Assembly: GCF_030549525.1 (NCBI RefSeq) | Contig: NZ_CP130831.1 | Location: 831,501 to 895,500, forward strand | Direction: 5' to 3' | Source of the DNA: Stenotrophomonas sp. 704A1 | GTDB lineage: Bacteria > Pseudomonadota > Gammaproteobacteria > Xanthomonadales > Xanthomonadaceae | Length of the DNA stretch: 64,000 bases | Shown here: positions 1 through 7,736 of the stretch, in pieces | How positions within the stretch are numbered: position 1 is the stretch's first letter | Layout: the number at the start of each line of letters is the position of its first letter | Position numbers and translations under genes: made by a program | Notes under the pieces: generated by a model | What the model was told of the DNA's origin: nothing | The model's input: only the letters and a program-made list of their open reading frames with translations | The model's database searches: none

Positions 1-1
1 G

Positions 2-64
2 GAAATGTTCAAGCCCAGCGCGCGCAGGGCCGGCACCGATGAACCGAAGGAGCCGCAGGCTTGA
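2..64 (+). CDS. pntAb: NAD(P) transhydrogenase small alpha subunit PntAb (C-terminal fragment)
   Basis: Only the last 20 codons are in the window. The frame reads ...EMFKPSARRAGTDEPKEPQA and stops at 62-64. It overlaps the TTG start of pntB by four bases (TTGA), the usual arrangement in a split alpha/beta transhydrogenase operon. A short tail ending in MFK plus charged residues is typical of the membrane-spanning alpha-2 subunit. The identification rests mainly on tight coupling to pntB, because the domain itself lies upstream of base 1. Confidence 0.6.
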   Translation, partial: EMFKPSARRAGTDEPKEPQA

Positions 65-1521
65 ACATCAGCACCGTCGAACTGCTCGATTGGCTGGTCA
101 AGGCCAGTTATCTCGTCGCCGCCACGTTGTTCCTGCTGGGCCTGCAGCGGATGGCCTCGCCGCTGACCGCGCGCAGCGGCATCCGCTGGGCCGGGCTGGG
201 CATGCTGGTGGCCACGCTGGCGACCTTCTTCCTGCCGGAACTGCACAACGTGCCGTTGATCCTGGTGGCGCTGCTGCTCGGCGCCGGCCTGGCCTGGTGG
301 TCGGCCGGCAAGGTCGCAGTCACCGACATGCCGCAGATGGTCGCGCTCTACAACGGCATGGGCGGCGGCTCGGCGGCGGCGATCGGCGCAGTGGAACTGT
401 TGCGCTATGCCTTCCTGGCCAACCGCGATACCACCCACTGGAGCGCGCAGGCGCTGGCCGACCTCGCCGCGCGCCAACCCTCGGCCACCGTGCTGGTGCT
501 GGCCGTGGTCGGCGCGGCGATCGGTGCGGTGTCGCTGTCCGGCTCGGTGATCGCCTGGGCCAAGCTCGACGGCCGCCTCGACAAGCGCGTGACCTGGCCG
601 GGACAGCAGCTGCTGAACCTGCTGGTGGCGGTGGCCGTGGTGGTGCTCGGCATCATCGCCGCCAGCACCCTCAGCCCCTGGGCCATCGTCGCCTTCTTCG
701 TGCTGGCGCTGGCGCTGGGCGTGCTGATGACGCTGCCGATCGGCGGCGCCGACATGCCGGTGGTGATCTCGCTGTACAACGCGTTCACCGGCCTGGCCGT
801 GTCCTTTGAAGGCTATGTGCTGGGCAATGAAGCGCTGATCATCGCCGGCATGATGGTGGGTGCGGCCGGCATCCTGCTGACCCGGCTGATGGCCAAGGCG
901 ATGAACCGGCCGATCCGCAACGTGCTGTTCTCCAATTTCGGCGCCGGCGCCGGCGCAGAGGCGCAGGCGATCAGCGGCGCGCAGAAGCCGATCGAGGCGG
1001 CCGACGTGGCAGCGATGATGGGCTTTGCCGAGCGCGTGGTGATCGTGCCGGGCTACGGCATGGCCGTGGCCCAGGCCCAGCACAAGATCTGGGAACTGGC
1101 GCAGCGCCTGATCGCACGCGGGGTGAAGGTGAAGTTCGCGATCCATCCGGTGGCCGGGCGCATGCCCGGGCACATGAACGTGCTGCTGGCCGAGGCCGGC
1201 GTGCCCTACGACCTGATCGCCGACATGGATGACATCAACCCGGAATTCGCCACCACCGACGTGGTGCTGGTGATCGGCGCCAACGACGTGGTCAATCCGG
1301 TCGCGCGTACCGATCCGGCCAGCCCGATCTACGGCATGCCGGTGCTCGACGTGGTCAACGCGCGCAACGTGGTGGTGATCAAGCGCGGCCGCGGCACCGG
1401 CTTTGCCGGCATCGAGAATGCGCTGTTCTACGCCGACAACACCCGCATGCTGTACGGCGACGGTGCCGAAGCGGCCGCCTCGCTGGTGAGCGAGCTGAAG
1501 GCCCTCGACGGCGGGCATTGA
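61..1521 (+). CDS. pntB: NAD(P) transhydrogenase beta subunit PntB
   Basis: 486 aa. PntB is the inner-membrane subunit of the proton-translocating transhydrogenase, which drives hydride transfer from NADH to NADP+ using the proton gradient. The first ~280 residues are a series of hydrophobic segments. The C-terminal ~190 residues form the NADP-binding domain III, with VIVPGYGMAVAQAQHK, the HPVAGRMPGHMNVLLAEAGV loop, and VIGANDVVNPVA followed by GMPVLDV and KRGRGTGFAGIENALF. The start is TTG at 61, chosen because AAGGAG lies at 47-52 with an 8-base spacer and the stop of pntAb overlaps it. Length is normal for the family. Translational coupling to pntAb is likely. Confidence 0.95.
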   Translation: MNISTVELLDWLVKASYLVAATLFLLGLQRMASPLTARSGIRWAGLGMLVATLATFFLPELHNVPLILVALLLGAGLAWWSAGKVAVTDMPQMVALYNGMGGGSAAAIGAVELLRYAFLANRDTTHWSAQALADLAARQPSATVLVLAVVGAAIGAVSLSGSVIAWAKLDGRLDKRVTWPGQQLLNLLVAVAVVVLGIIAASTLSPWAIVAFFVLALALGVLMTLPIGGADMPVVISLYNAFTGLAVSFEGYVLGNEALIIAGMMVGAAGILLTRLMAKAMNRPIRNVLFSNFGAGAGAEAQAISGAQKPIEAADVAAMMGFAERVVIVPGYGMAVAQAQHKIWELAQRLIARGVKVKFAIHPVAGRMPGHMNVLLAEAGVPYDLIADMDDINPEFATTDVVLVIGANDVVNPVARTDPASPIYGMPVLDVVNARNVVVIKRGRGTGFAGIENALFYADNTRMLYGDGAEAAASLVSELKALDGGH

Positions 1522-1539
1522 GGCTGCGTGCCGCTGCGC

Positions 1540-1652
1540 CCGCCGGGCATGGCCCGGCGCGACCCCTGCAGGCGTCCCGGTAGCGCCGGGCCATGCCCGG
1601 CGGGATCTATGCAGGCGTCCCGGTAGCGCCGGGCCATGCCCGGCGGCGCTAC
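1540..1652. repeat. Cluster of three SMAG (GTAG-type REP) elements
   Basis: Three copies of the palindrome built on GCCGGGCCATGCCCGGC. One is inverted at about 1540-1560; two are direct, starting at GTAG 1580 and GTAG 1623, the last also ending in CTAC. The two direct copies lie in a 43-bp tandem duplication (1568-1602 and 1611-1645). They sit between the converging pntB and the minus-strand membrane protein gene, where the folded RNA could block 3' exonucleases or stop transcription. The GTAG tetranucleotide next to the stem is the defining mark of S. maltophilia SMAG elements. Confidence 0.85.
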
Positions 1653-1656
1653 CCGG

Positions 1657-2076
1657 TCAGCGCGCCAGCCAGGCGCCTACGGCCACGCCGACCGCCAGCC
1701 ACAGCCATTCCACCGCGCCGTTGGCCAGGGTGGCCAGGGTCCAGGCCAGGTGCGGGCCCATCCGCAGCGAGGCATCCCACGGGTTGAGGCCCATCGAGCC
1801 GCCCATCCACGCGCTGGCGATGGCCCAGTTGGCGACCACCGCCACCAGCAGGGTGCCGCCGACGGTCAGTGCAATGCGCAGCTTGCCGGGGCCCAGCGTG
1901 CCCAGGCGCAGCATGAACACCAGTTCGAGGGCGGTCAGCACCGCCATCCAGCCCAGCGGGCGACCCGTCATCAGGGCCAGCAGCAGCCAGGCAAACGGGG
2001 CAGTCACCAGGCCCAGCAACAGCATGATGGGCCAGAGCCAGGTCACGGTCCTGGTACGCGCGGCAGTGGATGACAT
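1657..2076 (-). CDS. Small inner-membrane protein of unknown function
   Basis: 139 aa when started at the ATG at 2076 (MSSTAARTRTVTW...). That start is preceded by AGGGAG at good spacing; a longer frame upstream has no comparable site. The sequence shows about four hydrophobic segments (WLWPIMLLLGLVTAPFAWLL, MAVLTALELVFML, LRIALTVGGTLLVAVVANW, LATLANGAVEWLWLAVGV) separated by short loops. No catalytic or binding motif is visible. It resembles the small uncharacterised membrane proteins common in Xanthomonadaceae. It is monocistronic and converges on pntB across the SMAG cluster. Function unknown. Confidence 0.7.
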   Translation of the reverse strand: MSSTAARTRTVTWLWPIMLLLGLVTAPFAWLLLALMTGRPLGWMAVLTALELVFMLRLGTLGPGKLRIALTVGGTLLVAVVANWAIASAWMGGSMGLNPWDASLRMGPHLAWTLATLANGAVEWLWLAVGVAVGAWLAR

Positions 2077-2198
2077 TGAGGCTCCCTGAAGATCACCCAC
2101 AGGATACTGTGGTTTGCCGCAGTGCACCGGCGGCGGCGGGGCCGCTGGGCTAGAATGCCGTCTTGCGTGGCTGCGGCCACGGCCCCATATCGGTCCCC

Positions 2199-2750
2199 AT
2201 GTATTCCCGTAGCAGCGAACCTGTCCACTTCGAACGCGATTGCGAGGCCGTGATGGTCCCGCAGGGCGATACCGTGACCCTGCCCGCCGGCAGCTATGGG
2301 TACATCACCCAGGCACTGGGCGGCAGTTACTCGGTGTTCGTGGAAGGCAATCTGTTCCGCATTGCCGGCAAGGACGGCGATGCGATCGGCAAGGAGGCAC
2401 CGGCGCCGCTGGAACTGCCCGCCGACGCCACCGACGAGCAGGTGGAACATCTGGTGTGGCAGCAGCTGCGCACCTGCTTCGACCCGGAAATCCCGGTGAA
2501 CATCGTCGAACTGGGCCTGGTCTACGAAGTGGAGATCAAGCACCTGGACGAGGGCCAGCGCGAGATCGACGTGAAGATGACGCTGACCGCACCGGCCTGC
2601 GGCATGGGCGACATTCTGGTCGACGACGTGCGCAGCAAGCTTGAAATGATTCCGACGGTGGCCGAGGCCGACGTCGAGCTGGTGTTCGACCCGCCGTGGA
2701 ACCAGCACATGATGTCCGAGGCCGCCCGGCTTGAAACCGGCATGCTTTGA
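2199..2750 (+). CDS. sufT: Iron-sulfur cluster assembly protein SufT (MIP18/DUF59 family)
   Basis: 183 aa from the ATG at 2199; the frame is open further upstream but the family begins near MYSRSSEPVHF. An N-terminal ~90-residue beta-rich part (PQGDTVTLPAGSYGYITQAL) is followed by the MIP18 domain. That domain shows DPEIPVNIVELGLVYEV and the cysteine-containing TLTAPACGMGDILVDDV, ending in VELVFDPPWNQHMM. Proteins with this two-part layout are the SufT group, accessory factors for Fe-S protein maturation. No other suf gene is nearby, so it is a stand-alone copy. A hairpin follows it before ilvE. Confidence 0.88.
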   Translation: MYSRSSEPVHFERDCEAVMVPQGDTVTLPAGSYGYITQALGGSYSVFVEGNLFRIAGKDGDAIGKEAPAPLELPADATDEQVEHLVWQQLRTCFDPEIPVNIVELGLVYEVEIKHLDEGQREIDVKMTLTAPACGMGDILVDDVRSKLEMIPTVAEADVELVFDPPWNQHMMSEAARLETGML

Positions 2751-2755
2751 CCCAC

Positions 2756-2775
2756 GGCCCGCAGTGAGGCGGGCC
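2756..2775 (+). terminator. Hairpin between sufT and ilvE
   Basis: GGCCCGC (2756-2762), a 6-base loop, then GCGGGCC (2769-2775). No T-run follows, so it may act as a weak terminator or as an mRNA-stabilising 3' stem. Confidence 0.4.
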
Positions 2776-2809
2776 CGGCATTACCCGTAACCAGAACAGG
2801 AAATCTCCG

Positions 2810-3904
2810 GTGTCCCAGTCCATTCCCAGCTTCGCCGTCACCCGTTCGGACCACCCGCGCAGCGCTGAAGAGCGCGCCCAGATCCTGGAGAAGCCGGGCT
2901 TCGGCCTGCATTTCACCGACCACATGGTGGAAGTGCGCTGGGACAAGGACACCGGCTGGCACAACGCCAGCGTGCGCGCCTACGGCCCGCTGCAGCTGGA
3001 CCCGGCCGCCGCCGTGCTGCACTACGGCCAGGAAATCTTCGAAGGCATCAAGGCCTACCGCCATGCCGACGGCTCGATCTGGACCTTCCGCCCGGACGCC
3101 AACGGCCGTCGCCTGCAGCGTTCGGCGCAGCGCTTGGCGCTGCCGGAACTGCCGGTGGAGATCTTCGTTGAATCGCTGAAGCAGCTGATCGCCGTCGACA
3201 GCGCCTGGGTGCCGTCGGCCGACGAGTCGAGCCTGTACTTCCGTCCGTTCATGATCGGCGACGAGGCCTTCCTCGGCGTGCGCGGCGCGCACAAGGCCGG
3301 TTACTACGTCATCGCCAGCCCGGCCGGCCCCTACTTCGCCAAGGGTGTCGCCCCGGTGTCGATCTGGCTGTCCACCGAGTACGCACGTGCGGCCAAGGGT
3401 GGCACCGGTGCCGCCAAGTGCGGTGGCAACTACGCCGCCTCGCTGCTGCCGCAGCAGAAGGCGCAGGCGCAGGGCTGCTCGCAGGTGCTGTTCCTCGACC
3501 CGGTCGAAGGCAAGTACCTGGAAGAACTGGGTGGCATGAACGTGTTCCTGGTCTACAGGGACGGCACCCTGGTCACCCCGGAACTGTCCGGCAGCATCCT
3601 CGAGGGCATCACCCGCGAGAGCATCCTGCAGCTGGCCCGCGACCGTGGCATGAAGGTCGAAGAGCGCAAGGTCAGCATCGACGAGTGGAAGCAGGGCGTG
3701 GCCTCCGGCGAGATCGCCGAAGTGTTCGCCTGCGGTACTGCTGCGGTGGTCACCCCGATCGGTCAGCTCAAGGGCGAGGGCTTCTCGGTCGGCGACATCA
3801 ACGCGCCGGCCGGCGAGGTGACCATGTCGCTGCGCAAGGAACTGACCGACATCCAGTACGGCCGCCTGCCGGACCGCCACAACTGGCTGGTCAAGCTGGG
3901 CTGA
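2810..3904 (+). CDS. ilvE: Branched-chain amino acid aminotransferase IlvE
   Basis: 364 aa, starting at GTG 2810 with AGGAAA upstream. It performs the PLP-dependent last step of leucine, isoleucine and valine synthesis and the first step of their breakdown. The length and motifs are those of the longer (class II, eukaryote-like) type: HYGQEIFEGIKAYR, FRPDANGRRLQRSAQRLALP, LYFRPFMIGDEAFLGVR. The PLP lysine is K203 in GAAKCGGNYAASLLPQQ, and LEELGGMNVFLVY and ACGTAAVVTPIG follow. No ilv or leu gene adjoins it. Downstream are SMAG elements and a hairpin terminator. Confidence 0.96.
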   Translation: MSQSIPSFAVTRSDHPRSAEERAQILEKPGFGLHFTDHMVEVRWDKDTGWHNASVRAYGPLQLDPAAAVLHYGQEIFEGIKAYRHADGSIWTFRPDANGRRLQRSAQRLALPELPVEIFVESLKQLIAVDSAWVPSADESSLYFRPFMIGDEAFLGVRGAHKAGYYVIASPAGPYFAKGVAPVSIWLSTEYARAAKGGTGAAKCGGNYAASLLPQQKAQAQGCSQVLFLDPVEGKYLEELGGMNVFLVYRDGTLVTPELSGSILEGITRESILQLARDRGMKVEERKVSIDEWKQGVASGEIAEVFACGTAAVVTPIGQLKGEGFSVGDINAPAGEVTMSLRKELTDIQYGRLPDRHNWLVKLG

Positions 3905-3922
3905 TCGCCCGCGCGTTGAACC

Positions 3923-4024
3923 GGTAGCGCCGGGCCATGCCCGGCGGCTCTTCCTGAAAGCCCGTCCCCGTGACGGGCTTTCTGCGTTCTGGGGTACGGC
4001 CGCCGGGCATCGCCCCGGCGCTAC
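3923..4024. repeat. Inverted pair of SMAG elements
   Basis: A direct copy starts at GTAG 3923-3926 and runs to about 3947; an inverted copy runs from about 4000 to CTAC 4021-4024. The second carries a variant loop (GGGCATCGCCCC). The ilvE terminator hairpin lies between the two arms, so the whole segment can fold as one large structure. Confidence 0.8.
3956..3982 (+). terminator. Putative ilvE terminator
   Basis: A perfect 11-bp stem, GAAAGCCCGTC (3956-3966) and GACGGGCTTTC (3972-3982), with a CCCGT loop. There is no long T-tract beyond the TTTC that closes the stem. Confidence 0.65.
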
Positions 4025-4359
4025 CGGAGGGTCGCACCCGCCGATGGCCGGCGCCGATGTCGGCAAAGACATCCAGGGACAGGACAAAACGCAGTCAGGT
4101 CTGTGCAGATGACGCGAAAGTTCCTTCACCTTCACAAACCTTCGACCCGGAAAGTCTCAGATCAGACATTTCATCTTGCTGAAAAGACGCTGAAAATCTT
4201 GTCGTGTCCGGTTTGAGCCACTAGCGTCATCAGCACAGCGGATGGTCAGGGGAATCCGCTGGCTCGCCGGACCCGAACCTCGCCAATCGCAAGCCAGCCC
4301 ATGGTTCAGGCCGACGCTTCTGCCGATTCCGGCATTCACACCATTAGAAGGGAAATCCG
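4025..4359. other. Non-coding region upstream of the subtilase gene
   Basis: 335 bases with no convincing ORF. One small hairpin is visible (GATGTC 4056-4061, GACATC 4068-4073). The second half is less GC-rich than its surroundings, as expected for a regulated promoter of a secreted protease, but I found no convincing -35/-10 pair or Clp/CRP palindrome. A purine-rich AGAAGGGAAA stands just before the ATG at 4360. Confidence 0.5.
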
Positions 4360-6099
4360 ATGTCCCAGGTAACGCAAGCGCGTGTGCGTCGTGTGTGGGT
4401 GGTCCTTGGTGCGTCCGTCCTGTCATCGCTGCTGCTGGCCACGCCTGCGCTGGCCGGTGACGTCCAGCTCAGCGGCCTGCAGTCCGCGCAGACCCACCAG
4501 CGGTTCATCGTCAAGTACCGCGAAGGCAGCGCCCCGGTGGCCAACACCACCGCGCTGGCGTCCTCGCTGAAGACCGCTGCCGCCGGCCTGGCCACCAGCC
4601 AGGGCCGCGCGCTGGGCCTGCAGCAGGTACGCAGGCTGGCAGTGGGCCCGACCCTGGTCAGGACCGACCGTCCGCTGGACCAGGCCGAATCCGAACTGCT
4701 GATGCGCAAGCTCGCCGCCGATCCGAACGTGGAATACGTCGAGGTCGACCAGATCATGCGCGCCACGCTGACGCCCAATGACACCCGCTTCAGCGAACAA
4801 TGGGGTTTCGGCACGTCCAACGCCTCGATCAACGTGCGTCCGGCGTGGGACAAGGCCACCGGCACCGGCGTGGTGGTGGCGGTGATCGACACCGGCATCA
4901 CCAACCATGCCGACCTCAACGCCAACATCCTTCCCGGCTACGACTTCATCAGCGATGCCGCGATGGCGCGCGACGGCGGCGGCCGCGACAGCAACGCGAA
5001 TGACGAGGGCGACTGGTACGGTGCCAATGAATGTGGCCCGGGCATTCCGGCCTCCAATTCCAGCTGGCACGGTACCCATGTTGCCGGCACCGTGGCCGCG
5101 GTGACCAACAACAGCAGCGGCGTGGCCGGTACCGCCTTCAACGCCAAGGTCGTTCCGGTGCGGGTGCTCGGCAAGTGCGGTGGCTACACCTCCGACATCG
5201 CCGATGCGATCGTCTGGGCCTCCGGTGGCACGGTCAGCGGTGTGCCGGCCAATGCCAACCCGGCCGAGGTCATCAACATGTCGCTGGGCGGCGGCGGCAG
5301 CTGCTCGACCACCTACCAGAACGCGATCAACGGCGCCGTCGGCCGCGGCACCACGGTGGTGGTGGCCGCCGGCAACAGCAACACCAATGTCTCCAGTGCA
5401 GTGCCGGCGAACTGCCCGAACGTGATCGCGGTGGCGGCGACCACCTCGGCCGGCGCGCGTGCCAGCTTCTCCAACTACGGCAACGGCATCGACATTTCCG
5501 CGCCGGGCCAGAGCATCCTGTCCACGCTCAACAGCGGCACCACCACGCCGGGCAGCGCCAGCTATGCCTCCTACAACGGCACCTCGATGGCAGCCCCGCA
5601 CGTGGCGGGCGTGGTGGCACTGATGCAGTCGGTGGCGCCGAGCCCGCTCAGCCCGGCGCAGGTGGAGAGCATCATCAAGAGCACGGCCCGTCCGTTGCCC
5701 GGTGCCTGCTCCGGCGGCTGCGGCGCGGGCATCATCGATGCCGATGCGGCGGTGACGGCGGCGATCAACGGCACCACGCCCAACCCGGGTGGCAGCGAAC
5801 TGCAGAACAACGTGCCGGTGACCGGCCTTGGCGCGGCCAGCGGTGCATCGCTGAGCTACACCGTCAACGTGCCGGCAGGCCGCTCGCAGCTGCGCGTGGC
5901 GATCAGCGGCGGCAGCGGTGATGCCGACCTGTACCTGCGCCAGGGCAGCGCACCGACCGACACCGTGTATACCTGCCGCCCGTACCTGAGTGGCAACAGC
6001 GAGACCTGCACCGTGAACAGTCCCGCCGCCGGGACCTGGCATGTGCGGGTGAAGGCCTACAGCACCTTCTCGGGCGTGACCCTCAACGCCCAGTACTGA
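4360..6099 (+). CDS. Secreted subtilisin-like serine protease (S8) with C-terminal PPC domain
   Basis: 579 aa. An N-terminal signal peptide (~32 residues, ending near ATPALAGD) is followed by an I9-type propeptide (QRFIVKYREGSAP to NVEYVEVDQIM). The catalytic domain has Asp177 in VVAVIDTGIT, His240 in SWHGTHVAGTVAA and Ser409 in NGTSMAAPHVAG. A bacterial pre-peptidase C-terminal (PPC) domain follows at about residues 490-579 (SGGSGDADLYLRQGSAP). The layout matches type II-secreted extracellular proteases of Stenotrophomonas and Xanthomonas such as the StmPr proteins; I cannot say which paralogue this is. It is monocistronic with a strong terminator. Confidence 0.93.
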   Translation: MSQVTQARVRRVWVVLGASVLSSLLLATPALAGDVQLSGLQSAQTHQRFIVKYREGSAPVANTTALASSLKTAAAGLATSQGRALGLQQVRRLAVGPTLVRTDRPLDQAESELLMRKLAADPNVEYVEVDQIMRATLTPNDTRFSEQWGFGTSNASINVRPAWDKATGTGVVVAVIDTGITNHADLNANILPGYDFISDAAMARDGGGRDSNANDEGDWYGANECGPGIPASNSSWHGTHVAGTVAAVTNNSSGVAGTAFNAKVVPVRVLGKCGGYTSDIADAIVWASGGTVSGVPANANPAEVINMSLGGGGSCSTTYQNAINGAVGRGTTVVVAAGNSNTNVSSAVPANCPNVIAVAATTSAGARASFSNYGNGIDISAPGQSILSTLNSGTTTPGSASYASYNGTSMAAPHVAGVVALMQSVAPSPLSPAQVESIIKSTARPLPGACSGGCGAGIIDADAAVTAAINGTTPNPGGSELQNNVPVTGLGAASGASLSYTVNVPAGRSQLRVAISGGSGDADLYLRQGSAPTDTVYTCRPYLSGNSETCTVNSPAAGTWHVRVKAYSTFSGVTLNAQY

Positions 6100-6120
6100 G
6101 CCCAAGCCCCTCTCCATGGG

Positions 6121-6149
6121 CACGCCCCGGCTCCGGCCGGGGTGTTTTT
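6121..6149 (+). terminator. Intrinsic terminator of the subtilase gene
   Basis: CCCCGGC (6125-6131), TCCG loop, GCCGGGG (6136-6142), then TGTTTTT. A textbook stem plus T-run 22 bases after the stop codon. Confidence 0.88.
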
Positions 6150-6168
6150 CTGGGGCACTATCGCGCGG

Positions 6169-6663
6169 TCACACCGATTCGAAGCGGTTGGCCGCCACGT
6201 TCTTGCGCACATGCTGCGGATCGAAGATGCGGCCGTTCATTGCGATGTACACCCCCGACGGCAGCGACTGCACTGCGCCGATCGCGCAGCCGATGTTGAA
6301 TTCCGCATCCGAGCCACGGAAGCGTGCCGGGCTCAGCGCACCGGTCATCACGATGGTCTTGTCGGCGATCGTCGCCAGCACCTTGCCGGTCTGCACCATC
6401 GAATCGGTACCGTGGGTCACCAGCACGTGGCGGGTCGGCTGCGCAGCGATGGTGGCGCGGATCAGCTCGCGGTCCTCATCATTGATGTGCAGCGAATCCT
6501 TGCGCAGGATCGGGATCACGTTGAAACGGAAGGTGACCCCCAGCTCACGCAGGATCATGCCGATCTGCGGGTCGCCGATCTGGTAGTCCGACTTGTCGTC
6601 GAAGTAGATCTTGTCGATCGTGCCACCGGTGGTGACGACCAGGAGCTCTTCCATCATGTGCAT
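6169..6663 (-). CDS. Asparaginase-like protein, N-terminal domain only
   Basis: Up to 164 aa. The start is uncertain among ATGs at 6663, 6657 and 6654, and MEELLVVTTGGTID from 6654 gives the natural N-terminus. Both threonine motifs of bacterial type asparaginases are present: TTGGTIDK near the start and VTHGTDSM around residue 85, followed by KTIVMTGALSP and NIGCAIGAVQ. The protein ends where the large N-terminal domain of L-asparaginase ends, so the ~140-residue C-terminal domain is missing. Small single-domain proteins like this occur in related genomes, so this is probably a true short family and not a broken gene. Activity is unknown. It converges on the subtilase gene. Confidence 0.78.
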   Translation of the reverse strand: MHMMEELLVVTTGGTIDKIYFDDKSDYQIGDPQIGMILRELGVTFRFNVIPILRKDSLHINDEDRELIRATIAAQPTRHVLVTHGTDSMVQTGKVLATIADKTIVMTGALSPARFRGSDAEFNIGCAIGAVQSLPSGVYIAMNGRIFDPQHVRKNVAANRFESV

Positions 6664-6733
6664 GCGCGAAACCAGGGCGGGTACAGCGGCGCGGGGCCGG
6701 GACCGCAGATGATACGACCCACCGGGCGCAGCG

Positions 6734-7069
6734 TCAGCGCCGTCGTCCGAATCGGGCCCGCAATCCGGGCAGGCTGGCCGCGAAGATCACCAGCAGCGCC
6801 AGCCCGATCTCGATCAGGGCCAGCCAGCGCGTCTGCCGGTGGCTCCAGGCGCTCATCACGCCGTGGCTGAACCAGCCCAGCGCCAGCACCGCGGCCCAGA
6901 ATCCGGCCTTGCGCCAGCCCAGGCGCAGCGCGATGGCCAATGCCAGCGGCGGCGCGGTGAACACCAGCTGGGTGGCCAGCCAGTGGCGGTCGTTGATGAA
7001 CCAGCCGGCAAACAGCGCCGCCAGCCCCATCAGGGCCAGCAGCAGAACCGTGCGCGGCGCGGTGTTCAT
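6734..7069 (-). CDS. DUF2069 family membrane protein
   Basis: 111 aa from the ATG at 7069, which overlaps the stop of wrbA by four bases (ATGA). Several hydrophobic stretches are separated by short polar loops: VLLLALMGLAALFAGWF, QLVFTAPPLALAIAL, AGFWAAVLALGWFSHG and WLALIEIGLALLVIFAASLPG. The motif WFSHGVMSAW followed by a helix of the ALIEIGLAL type fits DUF2069. In many gammaproteobacteria members of this family sit directly beside wrbA, as here. Biochemical role unknown; translational coupling to wrbA is likely. Confidence 0.82.
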   Translation of the reverse strand: MNTAPRTVLLLALMGLAALFAGWFINDRHWLATQLVFTAPPLALAIALRLGWRKAGFWAAVLALGWFSHGVMSAWSHRQTRWLALIEIGLALLVIFAASLPGLRARFGRRR

Positions 7070-7659
7070 CGGGCCAGCCGTTGTGCGATGTCGGCCACGC
7101 GGCGGCCCAGGGCGCGGGCCAGCACGGCTTCGTCGCCGGTCGGCTGCGGGTCGTCGGCGGCGCCGGCCACATGGCTGGCGCCGTAGGGCGTGCCACCGCT
7201 GGTGGTGTGGCTCAGGGCCGGTTCGGTGAACGGGATGCCGACGATCAGGCAGCCGTGGTGCAGCAGCGGGACCTGCATCGACAGCAGGGTGGATTCCTGG
7301 CCACCGTGCATCGATGCGGTGGACGTGAACACCCCGGCCGGCTTGCCTGCCAGGGTGCCATTGACCCATTCGGCGCCCAGACCATCCAGGAAGTGCTTGA
7401 CCGGTGCGGCCATGTTGCCGAAGCGGGTAGGGCTGCCCAGCAGCAGGCCCTGGCACTCGACCAGGTCCTGCACGCTGACATACGGTGCGCCGTCGTCGGG
7501 TACCGGGGGCTGCGCGGTCTGGGTGACGGCCGCCACCGGCGGCACCGTGCGCAGGCGCGCGACCATGCCCGGCACTTCGCCGATGCCCCGCGCGATCTGG
7601 CGCGCCAGCCGTGCCACCGAACCGCCGCGGCTGTAGTACAGCACCAGGATTTCGCCCAT
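7066..7659 (-). CDS. wrbA: NAD(P)H:quinone oxidoreductase WrbA
   Basis: 197 aa flavodoxin-fold protein that carries FMN and reduces quinones by two electrons, limiting redox cycling. The phosphate-binding loop LYYSRGGSVARLA opens the protein. GSPTRFGNMAAPVKHFLDG and the segment FTSTASMHGGQESTLLSMQVPLLHHG follow, both diagnostic of WrbA. The start at 7659 has GAGGAG upstream. It is the first gene of a two-gene unit with the DUF2069 gene and is divergent from the yihY-like gene across 77 bases. Confidence 0.93.
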   Translation of the reverse strand: MGEILVLYYSRGGSVARLARQIARGIGEVPGMVARLRTVPPVAAVTQTAQPPVPDDGAPYVSVQDLVECQGLLLGSPTRFGNMAAPVKHFLDGLGAEWVNGTLAGKPAGVFTSTASMHGGQESTLLSMQVPLLHHGCLIVGIPFTEPALSHTTSGGTPYGASHVAGAADDPQPTGDEAVLARALGRRVADIAQRLAR

Positions 7660-7736
7660 CGCGTCCCGCTCTCCTCATCGTGTGGATGCCAGTATGGCTA
7701 TCCTGCACCGATTCCGCATCGGGTACCCTTGCGCCG

